Shown here: positions 1 through 8,012 of the stretch, in pieces
Layout of the letters: every line of letters begins with the position of its first letter
Numbering within the stretch: position 1 is the stretch's first letter
From: DAIOEK01 sp036746315
GTDB lineage: Bacteria; Chloroflexota; Anaerolineae; Anaerolineales; Anaerolineaceae
Assembly (NCBI GenBank): GCA_036746315.1
Contig: DAIOEK010000014.1
Span: 1 to 59,352, forward strand
Reading direction: 5' to 3'
DNA length: 59,352 nt
Position numbers and translations under genes: made by a program
The notes under the pieces: model-generated
Seen by the model: the letters and a program-made list of their open reading frames with translations, nothing else
What the model was told of the DNA's origin: nothing
The model's database searches: none

Positions 1-381
1 CAAAAAGTGCCCGCAAAAGGCCGCACCGCAGGCGGTGTTTGGATCCAGATCGAATATCCAGGTGTACCGGGCGGTTTGGCATGGGTGCATTCTTCGCTTG
101 TATCGCTATATGGCGGCACACTGCCCATTGTGGACCCGCCCGCCACGCCCACTCCGGCACAGACTGCCACGATCGACCCCACACTGGCAGCCCAGTTTAT
201 TGTGACAATTCAACCGACCCGGCTGCCGACGTTTACGGCTCCGGCTCCGCTGGAAATACCCACATATACAGAAACAACAGGCAATCTGGTAACATCCAGG
301 GTGCCGATGGGAATGATTATCACCGGTATGGCGGCATTGGGAGTTTTCGGAATATTGATCAGCGTGTTGCGCGGACGGTAG
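1..381 (+). CDS. SH3-like surface protein, C-terminal part (5' end outside window)
   Basis: The reading frame is open from the first base, so this is the end of a longer gene. The visible N-terminal part (about residues 1-40, ending in a GLAWVHSSLV stretch) resembles the last strands of a bacterial SH3 (SH3b) domain. A Thr/Pro-rich linker of about 55 residues follows, then one hydrophobic segment (MGMIITGMAALGVFGILISV) and a short basic tail RGR. This arrangement fits an extracytoplasmic ligand- or wall-binding protein anchored at its C-terminus. It is convergent with the small minus-strand gene that ends 5 bp downstream. The SH3b call rests on weak similarity; the anchor and linker are directly visible. 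Confidence 0.6.
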   Translation, partial: QKVPAKGRTAGGVWIQIEYPGVPGGLAWVHSSLVSLYGGTLPIVDPPATPTPAQTATIDPTLAAQFIVTIQPTRLPTFTAPAPLEIPTYTETTGNLVTSRVPMGMIITGMAALGVFGILISVLRGR

Positions 382-385
382 ATAT

Positions 386-610
386 CTATTCTCCGCGTTG
401 CTTTTGAACGATCTTTTCCATAATTGCCAGAATTGCGACGATTATTCCAACCGGGATCAACCCTGCTCCGATGCAAAGTAACCCCAGAATAGCTGCCGAT
501 CCACCGTAGAAAATCCAGATCAGACCTTCGCCGATTACCAGAAGGATGATCAGCGCACCCAGCACCAGTCTGACGTTTGTTTGTCGGGCATATTGACGTA
601 AATCAGGCAT
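386..610 (-). CDS. Small two-TM membrane protein, unknown function
   Basis: A 74-residue protein with a short basic N-terminus, two hydrophobic helices (about residues 15-35 and 38-63, separated by a Gly-rich turn) and a charged tail KIVQKQRGE. I recognise no family. It stands alone on the minus strand between the SH3-like gene and mgsA. The hydrophobic pattern and clean fit in the gap support it as a real gene; the function is not deducible. Confidence 0.5.
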   Translation of the reverse strand: MPDLRQYARQTNVRLVLGALIILLVIGEGLIWIFYGGSAAILGLLCIGAGLIPVGIIVAILAIMEKIVQKQRGE

Positions 611-719
611 TTCTCTCTCTCCAAATTGACAATGCGATTATATAATGAAAAGTTAATAGGGCATTAGATGTTCCTTTAATGTTCTGGTAATATCCACTCA
701 ATGGAGAAGTGAGGCTGAT

Positions 720-1151
720 GTGACGTACGAAAAAACAATGAAACCAAGTAAAAAGATTGCCTTAATCGCACATGATGGAAAGAAGGATGACCTTATCGAT
801 TGGGTCAAATTCAATCGGGGTACCCTGGAAAATCATCACCTTTATGCTACAAAATCCACCGGGAAAATGATCGAATCGATCACTGGGTTGAGTATCACCT
901 GCTTTATGAGCGGGCCGATTGGGGGCGACCAGCAAATCGGCGCCAAGATCGTGGAAGGCGGGATCGATTTCTTGATCTTCTTTTGGGACCCGCTTTCACA
1001 GCAGCCGCATGACCCGGATGTAAAGGCTCTCCTGCGAATTGCAGTATTGCACAACATACCCACCGCGTCCAATCGCTCCACTGCTGACTTTCTCATCTCC
1101 TCCCCTCTGATGAAGAAGTCATATACCCGCATGATCCCGGATTATTCGTAA
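720..1151 (+). CDS. mgsA: Methylglyoxal synthase
   Basis: Converts dihydroxyacetone phosphate to methylglyoxal and phosphate, the bypass of lower glycolysis. The 143 residues match the family length. Family signatures are visible: ALIAHDGKKDDL near the N-terminus, GPIGGDQQIG in the middle with the catalytic-region Asp, and FFWDPLSQQPHDPDVKALL followed by HNIPTASNRSTADFLI. The start is either GTG at 720, 5 nt after a GAGG-type ribosome binding site, or ATG at 738 (MKPSKKIALI). The GTG has the better spacing. The stop is 2 bp from the GTG of the MFS gene, so the two are probably cotranscribed. Confidence 0.93.
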   Translation: MTYEKTMKPSKKIALIAHDGKKDDLIDWVKFNRGTLENHHLYATKSTGKMIESITGLSITCFMSGPIGGDQQIGAKIVEGGIDFLIFFWDPLSQQPHDPDVKALLRIAVLHNIPTASNRSTADFLISSPLMKKSYTRMIPDYS

Positions 1152-1153
1152 AA

Positions 1154-2401
1154 GTGCAACTGCTTCGCAAAAACCCGGCAATCCCTGAAAGCTATCGATC
1201 CAATTTTCTCCATCTTACGCTTGACATTCTGTGGTGGGGAATACTGAATGGAACGTCGATATCTTTCATATCTGTATACCTTACCCGCATTGGCGGGTCG
1301 GCGTTTCAACTGGGGTTGCTGGCGGCTGCGCCGGCTGTGGTGAATATCCTGTTTGCCCTGCCGATCGGTTCCTGGCTTCAAAACAAGGATACAGGGCGGA
1401 TTACTTTTTTATACGCCATATACTATCGCATCTTTTATATGTTACTGATCCCGCTGCCGGTGCTATTCATTCAGAAGACCCAGGCGTGGGTTATCATTTT
1501 GATCACGGTGGCGATGACCCTGCCGGGTACGGTGCTGCAAATTGGTTTTAATGATATGTTTGCCAACGCGGTTGCAGTGCAGTGGCGCGGATATGTGGCC
1601 GGTGTGCGAAACGCTGCACTGGCGATCACATCCATTCTCAGCTCGATCTTCTGTGGTATTGTGCTCTCCAGAGTGGCTTTTCCGTTGAATTATCAAATTG
1701 TTTTCCTGGCGGGTTTTATCGGAGCGGCACTGAGCACATTCCACCTGGGAATGGTATGGCGAAACCTGAAACAGCAGGCAATAGAGTTGACGCCAACCGA
1801 AAGTGCGGTTTTGCTGCCGGAAATTCACTGGCACACCTTCCTACGGGATTTGCGACTTCCATCTGGACGGAAACTGGTTGGATTGATGTGGGGGTTGTTC
1901 TTTTTCAATTTTGCACTGTATCTGGGGATCCCGGTGTTCCCCTTATACCTGGTGAACGAATTGAAACTGGATGATATCTGGATCAGCCTGGGTAACGGAT
2001 TGTTTTTTGCCACGGTTTTCATCGTTTCGAGCAACCTGGGTTCCATCCACCGCAAATACGGCAATAAGCTGGTGGTTGCCACCGGCGGTTTCTTAATGAG
2101 CTTGTATCCCGCTTTTTTGTCCTTTTCACACAACGCCGTACCTTATTTGATCGGCATCAGCCTGGGCGGGTTTGCCTGGGGACTTGCAGGCGGCTTGCTT
2201 TACAACTATTTGCTGGAAAATATCCCTGAAAAGAACCGCTCGCCTTATCTGGCGCTGTATAACTTTCTTTTGTATATTGCCGTACTGATCGGGTCGCTGC
2301 TGGGACCGGCAATGATCGGTTGGGTTGGGATCACCACTACGCTGGTTGTGGTATCAGTTGCCAGAGCAATATCCGGTTACCTGATTTACCGTTGGGGGTA
2401 G
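1154..2401 (+). CDS. MFS permease
   Basis: A 415-residue integral membrane protein with about twelve hydrophobic helices and the two-bundle layout of the major facilitator superfamily. An RNAALAITSILSS-type segment follows helix 4-5, and there is a central cytoplasmic loop around residues 200-225 (LKQQAIELTPTES). The GTG start lies 2 bp after the mgsA stop, giving a tight pair. The substrate cannot be read from the sequence. Adjacency to methylglyoxal synthase might hint at export of a glycolytic product, but that is speculation. Confidence 0.8.
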   Translation: MQLLRKNPAIPESYRSNFLHLTLDILWWGILNGTSISFISVYLTRIGGSAFQLGLLAAAPAVVNILFALPIGSWLQNKDTGRITFLYAIYYRIFYMLLIPLPVLFIQKTQAWVIILITVAMTLPGTVLQIGFNDMFANAVAVQWRGYVAGVRNAALAITSILSSIFCGIVLSRVAFPLNYQIVFLAGFIGAALSTFHLGMVWRNLKQQAIELTPTESAVLLPEIHWHTFLRDLRLPSGRKLVGLMWGLFFFNFALYLGIPVFPLYLVNELKLDDIWISLGNGLFFATVFIVSSNLGSIHRKYGNKLVVATGGFLMSLYPAFLSFSHNAVPYLIGISLGGFAWGLAGGLLYNYLLENIPEKNRSPYLALYNFLLYIAVLIGSLLGPAMIGWVGITTTLVVVSVARAISGYLIYRWG

Positions 2402-2409
2402 TAGTATGT

Positions 2410-2415
2410 TAGAAT
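2410..2415 (+). promoter_or_regulatory. Extended -10 element (TAGAAT) of smpB
   Basis: TAGAAT preceded by TGT (a TGn extension) lies exactly 7 nt before the smpB ATG, and there is no Shine-Dalgarno sequence between. Initiation at the usual distance would begin at or next to the start codon, giving a leaderless message. Confidence 0.5.
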
Positions 2416-2422
2416 CTTCCGC

Positions 2423-2878
2423 ATGGGCGAGAAAGTAGTATCCACCAATCGAAAAGCCGGCTTTGAATATTTCCTGCTTGAACGAATCGAGGCAGGAATT
2501 TCATTGCAGGGTACGGAGATCAAGTCCGTCAGGAACGGGCAGATGAGCTTGCAGGAAGCATACGTTCAGGTGGATGGACGAAATGCTTTCCTGATCAATG
2601 CACATATCGCTCCATATGACCCTGCCAGCCGCTACAATCACGACCCCCTGCGCCCGCGCCGACTATTACTGCACAAGAAGGAAATCCGTGAACTATGGAA
2701 CCAGGTACGGATAAAAGGTGTGACCATCGTACCGGTGAAGGTATATCTCAAGGATGGAAGAGCCAAGTTGGAAATTGCGCTTGCCAGGGGCAAGAAGAAT
2801 TATGACAAGCGTGAATCGATTGCGCAAAGGGATATGGAACGTGAAACGCGGCGGGAATCCAAAGGACGGGATTGGTAA
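2423..2878 (+). CDS. smpB: SsrA-binding protein
   Basis: Binds tmRNA and brings it to stalled ribosomes for trans-translation. The 151-residue protein shows the family features in order: NRKAGFEYFLLERIEAGISLQGTEIKSVR, then the ANAF-like RNAFLINAHIAPY, then HDPLRPRRLLLHKKEI, KGVTIVPVKVYLKDGRAKLEIALARGKKNYDKRE, and a basic tail. The ATG at 2423 is 7 nt after an extended -10 and has no ribosome binding site, so translation may be leaderless. No ssrA gene is seen in this window. Confidence 0.96.
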   Translation: MGEKVVSTNRKAGFEYFLLERIEAGISLQGTEIKSVRNGQMSLQEAYVQVDGRNAFLINAHIAPYDPASRYNHDPLRPRRLLLHKKEIRELWNQVRIKGVTIVPVKVYLKDGRAKLEIALARGKKNYDKRESIAQRDMERETRRESKGRDW

Positions 2879-2895
2879 GCTTAAAGAGGGAGCCC

Positions 2896-3603
2896 ATGCT
2901 ACATAACAATTTCATTGCGACCGTAATTACATTTTTGCTTGCCTTAGCCTGGCTGCGTTTAATGGACTTCTTCGCACATCGGGGATGGATTGAAAGCAAG
3001 CTGAGCAGAAAGATCATTCATATCGGCACCGGTCCGATTTTTGTTCTTTGCTGGCTTTTGTTTGATCAGCAATATTCGGCGCGATTTTTGGCGGCGCTGG
3101 TGCCCTTTGCCACCACCATACAATTTGCACTGGTCGGACTGGGCATTCTCAAGGATGAAGCTGCCGTAAAAGCCATGTCCCGAACGGGGGTCAGGCAGGA
3201 GATCCTACGCGGTCCGCTATTCTACGGGATCATATTCGTGCTCCTGACCATCCTTTTCTGGAAGGATAACATGGTAGGTATGATCAGCTTGATGATCCTG
3301 TGCGGCGGGGATGGGCTGGCGGATATCATCGGGAAGCGAATTCCGAGTGGCTTGCTGCCGTGGTCGAGGAACAAGACGTGGGCAGGAACGACAGCCATGT
3401 TCATGGGCGGCTTGCTGCTGAGTGTAGTCATTCTCTGGATATTCGATCTTGCCGGGATTTTCCAAATCCAGTGGGCTTTTCTTCTTCCCAGGTTGTTGAT
3501 CATCAATATTATTGCCACAGTCGTTGAAGCTCTTCCGATTGCAGATTTCGATAACATCACGGTACCGGTTGCAACCGTACTTGCCGGACTACTCCTGTTG
3601 TAA
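2896..3603 (+). CDS. Phytol/dolichol kinase-like CTP-transferase
   Basis: A polytopic membrane protein of the CTP-dependent lipid kinase group that includes phytol kinase and dolichol kinase; it would phosphorylate an isoprenoid alcohol. Visible family elements are RKIIHIGTGPIF near residue 40, CGGDGLADIIGKRIP in the middle (the conserved GDGxAD motif) and NKTWAGTTAMF. ATG at 2896 is chosen because AGAGGGAG lies 4-8 nt upstream; an in-frame TTG at 2872 overlaps the smpB stop and has no such site. The alcohol substrate is unknown. Confidence 0.78.
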   Translation: MLHNNFIATVITFLLALAWLRLMDFFAHRGWIESKLSRKIIHIGTGPIFVLCWLLFDQQYSARFLAALVPFATTIQFALVGLGILKDEAAVKAMSRTGVRQEILRGPLFYGIIFVLLTILFWKDNMVGMISLMILCGGDGLADIIGKRIPSGLLPWSRNKTWAGTTAMFMGGLLLSVVILWIFDLAGIFQIQWAFLLPRLLIINIIATVVEALPIADFDNITVPVATVLAGLLLL

Positions 3604-3613
3604 GGATGAATAA

Positions 3614-5149
3614 ATGATCCAAATCGATGGCAATTCCTTAAGTTTGAATGACCTCATCGAAGTTGCATTTCATTACACCCCCGTTTCTTTAAACGATTCA
3701 GCCAGACAGAAAGTACAAAAAAGCTGGGAATGGGTCGAAAAAATGTCGCAAGATGGCGATCCGGTATATGGAATCAATACCGGTTTTGGGATATTTGCAG
3801 ACCAGCGAATTTCACCGGCGGATTGTGCAAAATTGAGCCGTAATCTGATCATGAGCCATTCGGTAGCTACCGGTGAACCATTAGCCAAAGAGATTGTACG
3901 GGCAGCCATGCTGGTGCGGGCAAACACGCTGTCAAAAGGACATTCCGGAGTACGTCCGCTCATTATCCAGCGCCTGTTGGATATGCTGAACAGTGATGTG
4001 ATCCCGGTGGTGCCCAGCCAGGGCTCGATGGGTTCTTCCGGTGACCTGGGACCACTTTCCCATCTTGCACTGGTGCTTACCACCGACAAGGATGACCGCG
4101 AGGTGGATTCCGGTTTTGCCTGGTTCGATGGGAAGCTGACCACCGGAAAACAGGCAATGGCGCAGGCTGGTCTGGAAAGGATCATCCTAGGACCCAAGGA
4201 AGGGTTGGCATTGAACAATGGGGCGACTTTTTCTGCCGCCATTGGAGCGATTTGTGTATATCAGGCAATTTCGCTTTTGGATACTGCCAACCTCGCGGTT
4301 GCCATGACCCTGGAAGCGTTGGAAGGCTGCTCCAATGCCTTTGACGCGCGCATTCACCTGGCGCGGGGGCAGGTTGGGCAGGAATACGTTGCCGGGGAAA
4401 TTCGCAGGCTGACTGAAGGCAGCAATCTGATCGATGCGGCGGGCAGGGTACAGGATGCCTACAGCTTGCGCTGTACGCCACAGGTGCAGGGAGCTGCGTG
4501 GGAGACCATCCAATTTGTAAAAAGCGTGCTGGAAAAGGAACTGAATGCTGCTACGGACAATCCGTTATTGTTCGACCCGGGCATCGCATTATCCGGAGGA
4601 AACTTTCACGGAGAGCCGATTGGTCTGGTAATGGATTACCTGGGGATTGCGCTCAGTGAAATTGGCGCCATTTCTGAACGCAGAGTTTTCCGCCTCACGG
4701 ATGGCAAACTCAACGGCGGGTTGCCAAACATGCTGGTGGATAATGAAAGAGCAGCCGGGTTGCACTCCGGTTTGATGATGCCTCAATACACGGCGGCATC
4801 GCTGGTTTTGGAAAACCAAACCCTGGCAACACCGGATTCAGTCCATTCGCTGCCCACTTCAGGTGAACAGGAAGATCATAATGCCAATTCGATGACGGCT
4901 GCCCGTCATGCAATGCAAATATTGACCAATGTGCGCAAGATCATTGCCATTGAGCTGTTCACCGCCGCCCGTGCCATGGATCTGCGATTGCGTAAATCCG
5001 CAGACAGAATGATGAGTACGCCCATCCACCACGCTTACGAAACCATCCGCCAGGTGGTGCCGTATCATGCCGATGATCGCTGCTGGGGTCTGGAGATCGA
5101 CGAAGTGGAAAAGCTGATCATCGAAAATAAAATGATACAGCCGGTTTAA
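3614..5149 (+). CDS. hutH: Histidine ammonia-lyase-like MIO enzyme
   Basis: A 511-residue member of the aromatic amino acid lyase/mutase family that uses the self-made MIO electrophile. Visible are YGINTGFG (Tyr52), the selectivity pair Ser81-His82 as in histidine lyases, GHSGVRP, and a HAL-like QEDH in the C-terminal half. Two things are odd. The MIO triad is Ser141-Ser142-Gly143 rather than Ala-Ser-Gly. QEDH is followed by NANSM, which is longer than the usual HAL VSM and resembles the PAL/TAL spacing. No hutU, hutI or hutG lies nearby, so a histidine-degradation role is not supported by context. The start ATG at 3614 follows AAGGATG. Confidence 0.85.
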   Translation: MIQIDGNSLSLNDLIEVAFHYTPVSLNDSARQKVQKSWEWVEKMSQDGDPVYGINTGFGIFADQRISPADCAKLSRNLIMSHSVATGEPLAKEIVRAAMLVRANTLSKGHSGVRPLIIQRLLDMLNSDVIPVVPSQGSMGSSGDLGPLSHLALVLTTDKDDREVDSGFAWFDGKLTTGKQAMAQAGLERIILGPKEGLALNNGATFSAAIGAICVYQAISLLDTANLAVAMTLEALEGCSNAFDARIHLARGQVGQEYVAGEIRRLTEGSNLIDAAGRVQDAYSLRCTPQVQGAAWETIQFVKSVLEKELNAATDNPLLFDPGIALSGGNFHGEPIGLVMDYLGIALSEIGAISERRVFRLTDGKLNGGLPNMLVDNERAAGLHSGLMMPQYTAASLVLENQTLATPDSVHSLPTSGEQEDHNANSMTAARHAMQILTNVRKIIAIELFTAARAMDLRLRKSADRMMSTPIHHAYETIRQVVPYHADDRCWGLEIDEVEKLIIENKMIQPV

Positions 5150-5154
5150 GCACC

Positions 5155-5183
5155 TTGACAAGCATAACCAGCTAAGGTAATTT
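5155..5183 (+). promoter_or_regulatory. Possible promoter of the L,D-transpeptidase gene
   Basis: A perfect -35 hexamer TTGACA (5155-5160), a 17-bp spacer and a weak TAATTT (5178-5183) end about 10 nt before the ATG at 5194. There is no ribosome binding site before that ATG, so this may be another near-leaderless gene. The -10 is poor, which limits confidence. Confidence 0.4.
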
Positions 5184-5193
5184 ATTCTACAAT

Positions 5194-6288
5194 ATGGACG
5201 AATTCAATCGGATTACTCGTCGAGAATTTCTGGGAAAATCACTCCAGTTGGGCGCCGGTGCAGCACTGTTGCCGGGTTTGAGCCGCTATGACAAAATTCT
5301 CAGCCCTGCACAGGATCAGAAATTGGGTCGGATTTGCATTGGCAATGAAGGCGCCCGATTTGATATTAAATCCAAACCTTCGATCAACGGTGCCAACGTT
5401 GGATTGGTCTATCACGATGATGTCATCCCCTGGTATCGCACAGTGGCGGCATCGACAATGGACCTGAATAACATCAATCAGCGTTGGGTGGAAACCGAAG
5501 GCGGCTATATTAATGCGGGGTACGTTCAACCGGTGAGGAATATTCTCAATACACCGGCGGATACATTACCCACTTATGGTAATCATCCTGGCGTTTGGGT
5601 TGAGATTACCGTTCCGGTGGCGGATCTGATCATGGAAGGTGCACCGGGCTCGTATTGGGCACAGCATACCATTCGCCCGCGGGCGTATTATGGTCAGGTC
5701 TTTTGGGCGGAAAAAACCGGTGTGGATGAGAACAACCAGATCCGATATTTGTTAACACAACGCTATGGAGCCGCCAGCGAATTCTATTGGGTGCCGGGTT
5801 CGGCTTGCAAAATTCTGACACCGGATGATATCAGTCCGATCAGCCCTGAGGTGGAAGACAAACAGGTGATCGTGAATCTGGCAAGGCAAACACTTTCCTG
5901 CATGGAAGCAGGGCGAGAAGTGTTTTTCTGCCGCGTCTCCACCGGTCCGCTGCTCTCAGATGGCTGGCAAACGCCGCCAGGGACACACGCCATCTGGCGC
6001 AAATTGGTTTCATTGCACATGAGCGCCGGCGGCGACACCGGTGAAGCATTCGACACCCCTGGCATTGGCTGGACGACATTGTTTACCACGACCGGGGCGG
6101 CTGTGCATTCGGCTTACTGGCACAATGAATTCGGTTTTGCCCGCTCACATGGTTGTGTAAATTGCCTGCCGGAAGATGCAAAGTATGTCTGGCGCTGGAC
6201 AACACCGGTGGTCGATTACGAACCCGGTGATCTTACCTGGAAGGACTGGACCCGAGGCTTTACCCCCATCAATGTTGTCGAGTCCTGA
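5194..6288 (+). CDS. Tat-exported L,D-transpeptidase (YkuD domain)
   Basis: Forms 3-3 peptidoglycan crosslinks or attaches proteins to wall stems outside the membrane. The N-terminus has a twin-arginine signal TRREFLGKSLQLGAGAALLPG (Arg9-Arg10), unusual because most YkuD enzymes use Sec or a membrane anchor. The C-terminal YkuD catalytic signature is intact: His305 followed by SHGCVN with Ser318, His319, Gly320 and nucleophile Cys321. Residues 40-215 form an extra N-terminal region that I do not recognise. The gene is followed 6 bp later by ccdA, a thiol-redox membrane protein, which may matter for keeping the catalytic Cys reduced (inference). Confidence 0.88.
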   Translation: MDEFNRITRREFLGKSLQLGAGAALLPGLSRYDKILSPAQDQKLGRICIGNEGARFDIKSKPSINGANVGLVYHDDVIPWYRTVAASTMDLNNINQRWVETEGGYINAGYVQPVRNILNTPADTLPTYGNHPGVWVEITVPVADLIMEGAPGSYWAQHTIRPRAYYGQVFWAEKTGVDENNQIRYLLTQRYGAASEFYWVPGSACKILTPDDISPISPEVEDKQVIVNLARQTLSCMEAGREVFFCRVSTGPLLSDGWQTPPGTHAIWRKLVSLHMSAGGDTGEAFDTPGIGWTTLFTTTGAAVHSAYWHNEFGFARSHGCVNCLPEDAKYVWRWTTPVVDYEPGDLTWKDWTRGFTPINVVES

Positions 6289-6294
6289 TTATTT

Positions 6295-7008
6295 ATGAAT
6301 CTCACCCTTGGATTAGCTTTTCTCGCCGGGCTGGCATCATTTTTATCCCCTTGCGTTTTTTCACTTGTACCAGCTTATATCGGTTATCTGAGCGGAAGAA
6401 CACTGGAAGCAGCAAAGACCAGACAGCCCTCGACCTGGCATACCTTTTCCCACGGGCTGGCGTTCGTCTTGGGCTTCAGCATCGTCTTTATTTTGCTTGG
6501 GGCGGCTGTATCCGCAGTCGGCGGGTTTCTCTACCTGGCCAAAGACTGGCTGGCAAAGATTGGCGGCGTGGTGATCATCCTTTTTGGCATTCACCTTATC
6601 GGAATTTATCGCTTTCCGTTTTTGGAGTACGATCTGCGCCCGCACAGCCAATTGGATCATAGCCTGGGACTGATTTCATCCTTCTTCCTGGGCATTTTCT
6701 TTTCCGCCGGCTGGTCTCCCTGTATTGGACCGGTGCTGGCAGCCATTTTGGCGCTGGCGTTGAACGAAGGTAATATTCAACAGGGAGTGGTTCTGTTGGC
6801 TGCTTATTCGGCTGGAATGGCAATCCCCTTCTTACTGGCGGCGCTCGGGGTTGGATGGGTAACCGCTTTCCTAAAAAAATATGCACGGGTATTGCATTGG
6901 ATCGAAATCGGCACCGGCATTGTTTTGATTATTGTCGGTCTGATGCTCTTTTTTGGCGTTTTTGAACAACTTGCCCGGTTCGGTTTGCCCATTAATTTGG
7001 GTTTATAG
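6295..7008 (+). CDS. ccdA: Cytochrome c biogenesis protein CcdA (DsbD-family thiol carrier)
   Basis: Carries reducing equivalents across the membrane from cytoplasmic thioredoxin. The 237 residues give six predicted helices. Both redox cysteines are in their conserved settings: Cys20 in LSPCVFSLVPAYIGYLSG and Cys143 in AGWSPCIGPVL. No c-type cytochrome maturation genes lie nearby. The next gene is a glutaredoxin-like fusion without cysteines and the previous one is a Cys-dependent transpeptidase. Confidence 0.93.
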   Translation: MNLTLGLAFLAGLASFLSPCVFSLVPAYIGYLSGRTLEAAKTRQPSTWHTFSHGLAFVLGFSIVFILLGAAVSAVGGFLYLAKDWLAKIGGVVIILFGIHLIGIYRFPFLEYDLRPHSQLDHSLGLISSFFLGIFFSAGWSPCIGPVLAAILALALNEGNIQQGVVLLAAYSAGMAIPFLLAALGVGWVTAFLKKYARVLHWIEIGTGIVLIIVGLMLFFGVFEQLARFGLPINLGL

Positions 7009-7022
7009 ATAAAAGGCGACGC

Positions 7023-8012
7023 ATGATGATGAATATTGTGATTTACACCCAAAAACAGGATATGCAATTGGAGGAAATTCTTGCCTGGCTGAATGACCTG
7101 CAGGAAGAATTTCCACACCAGGTGGTACAAATTCCCATCGATGAGGATGCGGATATATACAAAGGGTACTTTGGAAAGACACCGGTGCTGGAAGTAGGTC
7201 CGTATCACCTGTATTCACCTTTTACCTTGCCAGATATTAAAATGACGCTAGGGGCAGCCCGCGACCGGCAGAACTCACTGCAAACGTCCGGAGACCCCCA
7301 GTATCAGAAAAAGGTGGAAAGAGGCTCCAGCGTCAGTGGAACTGACAAATTTTCCATGTGGATCACCCAGCACTACATGTTATTTTTCAATTTGCTGCTG
7401 GGAATTTTCATTGGCTTGCCCATTCTAGCACCGGTTTTGTATCGGGCGGGCGCCACATTGCCAGCCAACATTATCTACAAAGTCTACAGCCCCCTGTGTC
7501 ATCAATTCGGGTTCAGATCCTGGTTCCTGTTTGGTGAACAGGCAGCCTATCCGCGGGAACTGGCGGGGCTGCCCGGGCTTTCCTTTGAAGAAGCCACCGG
7601 AATTGACAGCCATGATGTCTGGGATTCGCGTAATTTTATAGGCAATGCTGTGGTTGGTTACAAATTAGCCCTTTGCGAACGCGACATGGCAATCTATGGT
7701 GGGATTCTGCTGTTTGGCATATTGTTCGCCGCTACGGGCAAAAGAATGAAACCCTTACCCTGGTACTTCTGGATCGCTTTGGGAATTGTGCCGATGGGCA
7801 TCGATGGCGTTTCGCAATTACCTGGATTGCTGGAAAACACCTTTGCCTGGCTACCCATTCGTGAAAGTACACCTTTACTGCGAACCATTACGGGGCTGCT
7901 TTTTGGCATTACGACGGCCTGGTACGGGTACCCGCTCATCGAAGAGACCATGCGGGAGAGCAGGAAGATACTTTCCAAGAAGATGGCGGTAAATCAGGTT
8001 GCAACGGAATGA
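7023..8012 (+). CDS. Cysteine-less glutaredoxin-like domain fused to DUF2085 membrane domain
   Basis: Residues 3-80 have the beta-alpha-beta layout of a glutaredoxin (VIYTQ at strand 1, IPIDEDADIY, then GKTPVLEVG with the cis-Pro). Where the redox CxxC should be there is KQDMQLEE, with no cysteine. After a polar linker, residues 112-310 form a membrane domain with the DUF2085 pattern: YSPLCHQFGFRSWFLFGEQ (Cys159-His160-Gln161), LCERDMAIYGG (Cys218) and PMGIDG (Asp261). The function of DUF2085 is unknown to me; conserved Cys/His suggest metal or redox chemistry. Three consecutive ATGs begin at 7023. It sits 14 bp after ccdA, and its stop overlaps the pgeF start. Confidence 0.8.
   Translation: MMMNIVIYTQKQDMQLEEILAWLNDLQEEFPHQVVQIPIDEDADIYKGYFGKTPVLEVGPYHLYSPFTLPDIKMTLGAARDRQNSLQTSGDPQYQKKVERGSSVSGTDKFSMWITQHYMLFFNLLLGIFIGLPILAPVLYRAGATLPANIIYKVYSPLCHQFGFRSWFLFGEQAAYPRELAGLPGLSFEEATGIDSHDVWDSRNFIGNAVVGYKLALCERDMAIYGGILLFGILFAATGKRMKPLPWYFWIALGIVPMGIDGVSQLPGLLENTFAWLPIRESTPLLRTITGLLFGITTAWYGYPLIEETMRESRKILSKKMAVNQVATE

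Noticed and set aside
627..647. TTGACA and TATAAT near mgsA considered as a promoter
   Set aside because: The two hexamers are only about 9 bp apart, far from the needed 16-18 bp, and sit too far upstream of the gene.
3614..5149. Interpretation as part of a histidine utilisation operon
   Set aside because: Neighbours are a lipid kinase-like protein and an L,D-transpeptidase; no urocanase, imidazolonepropionase or formiminoglutamate enzyme is present.
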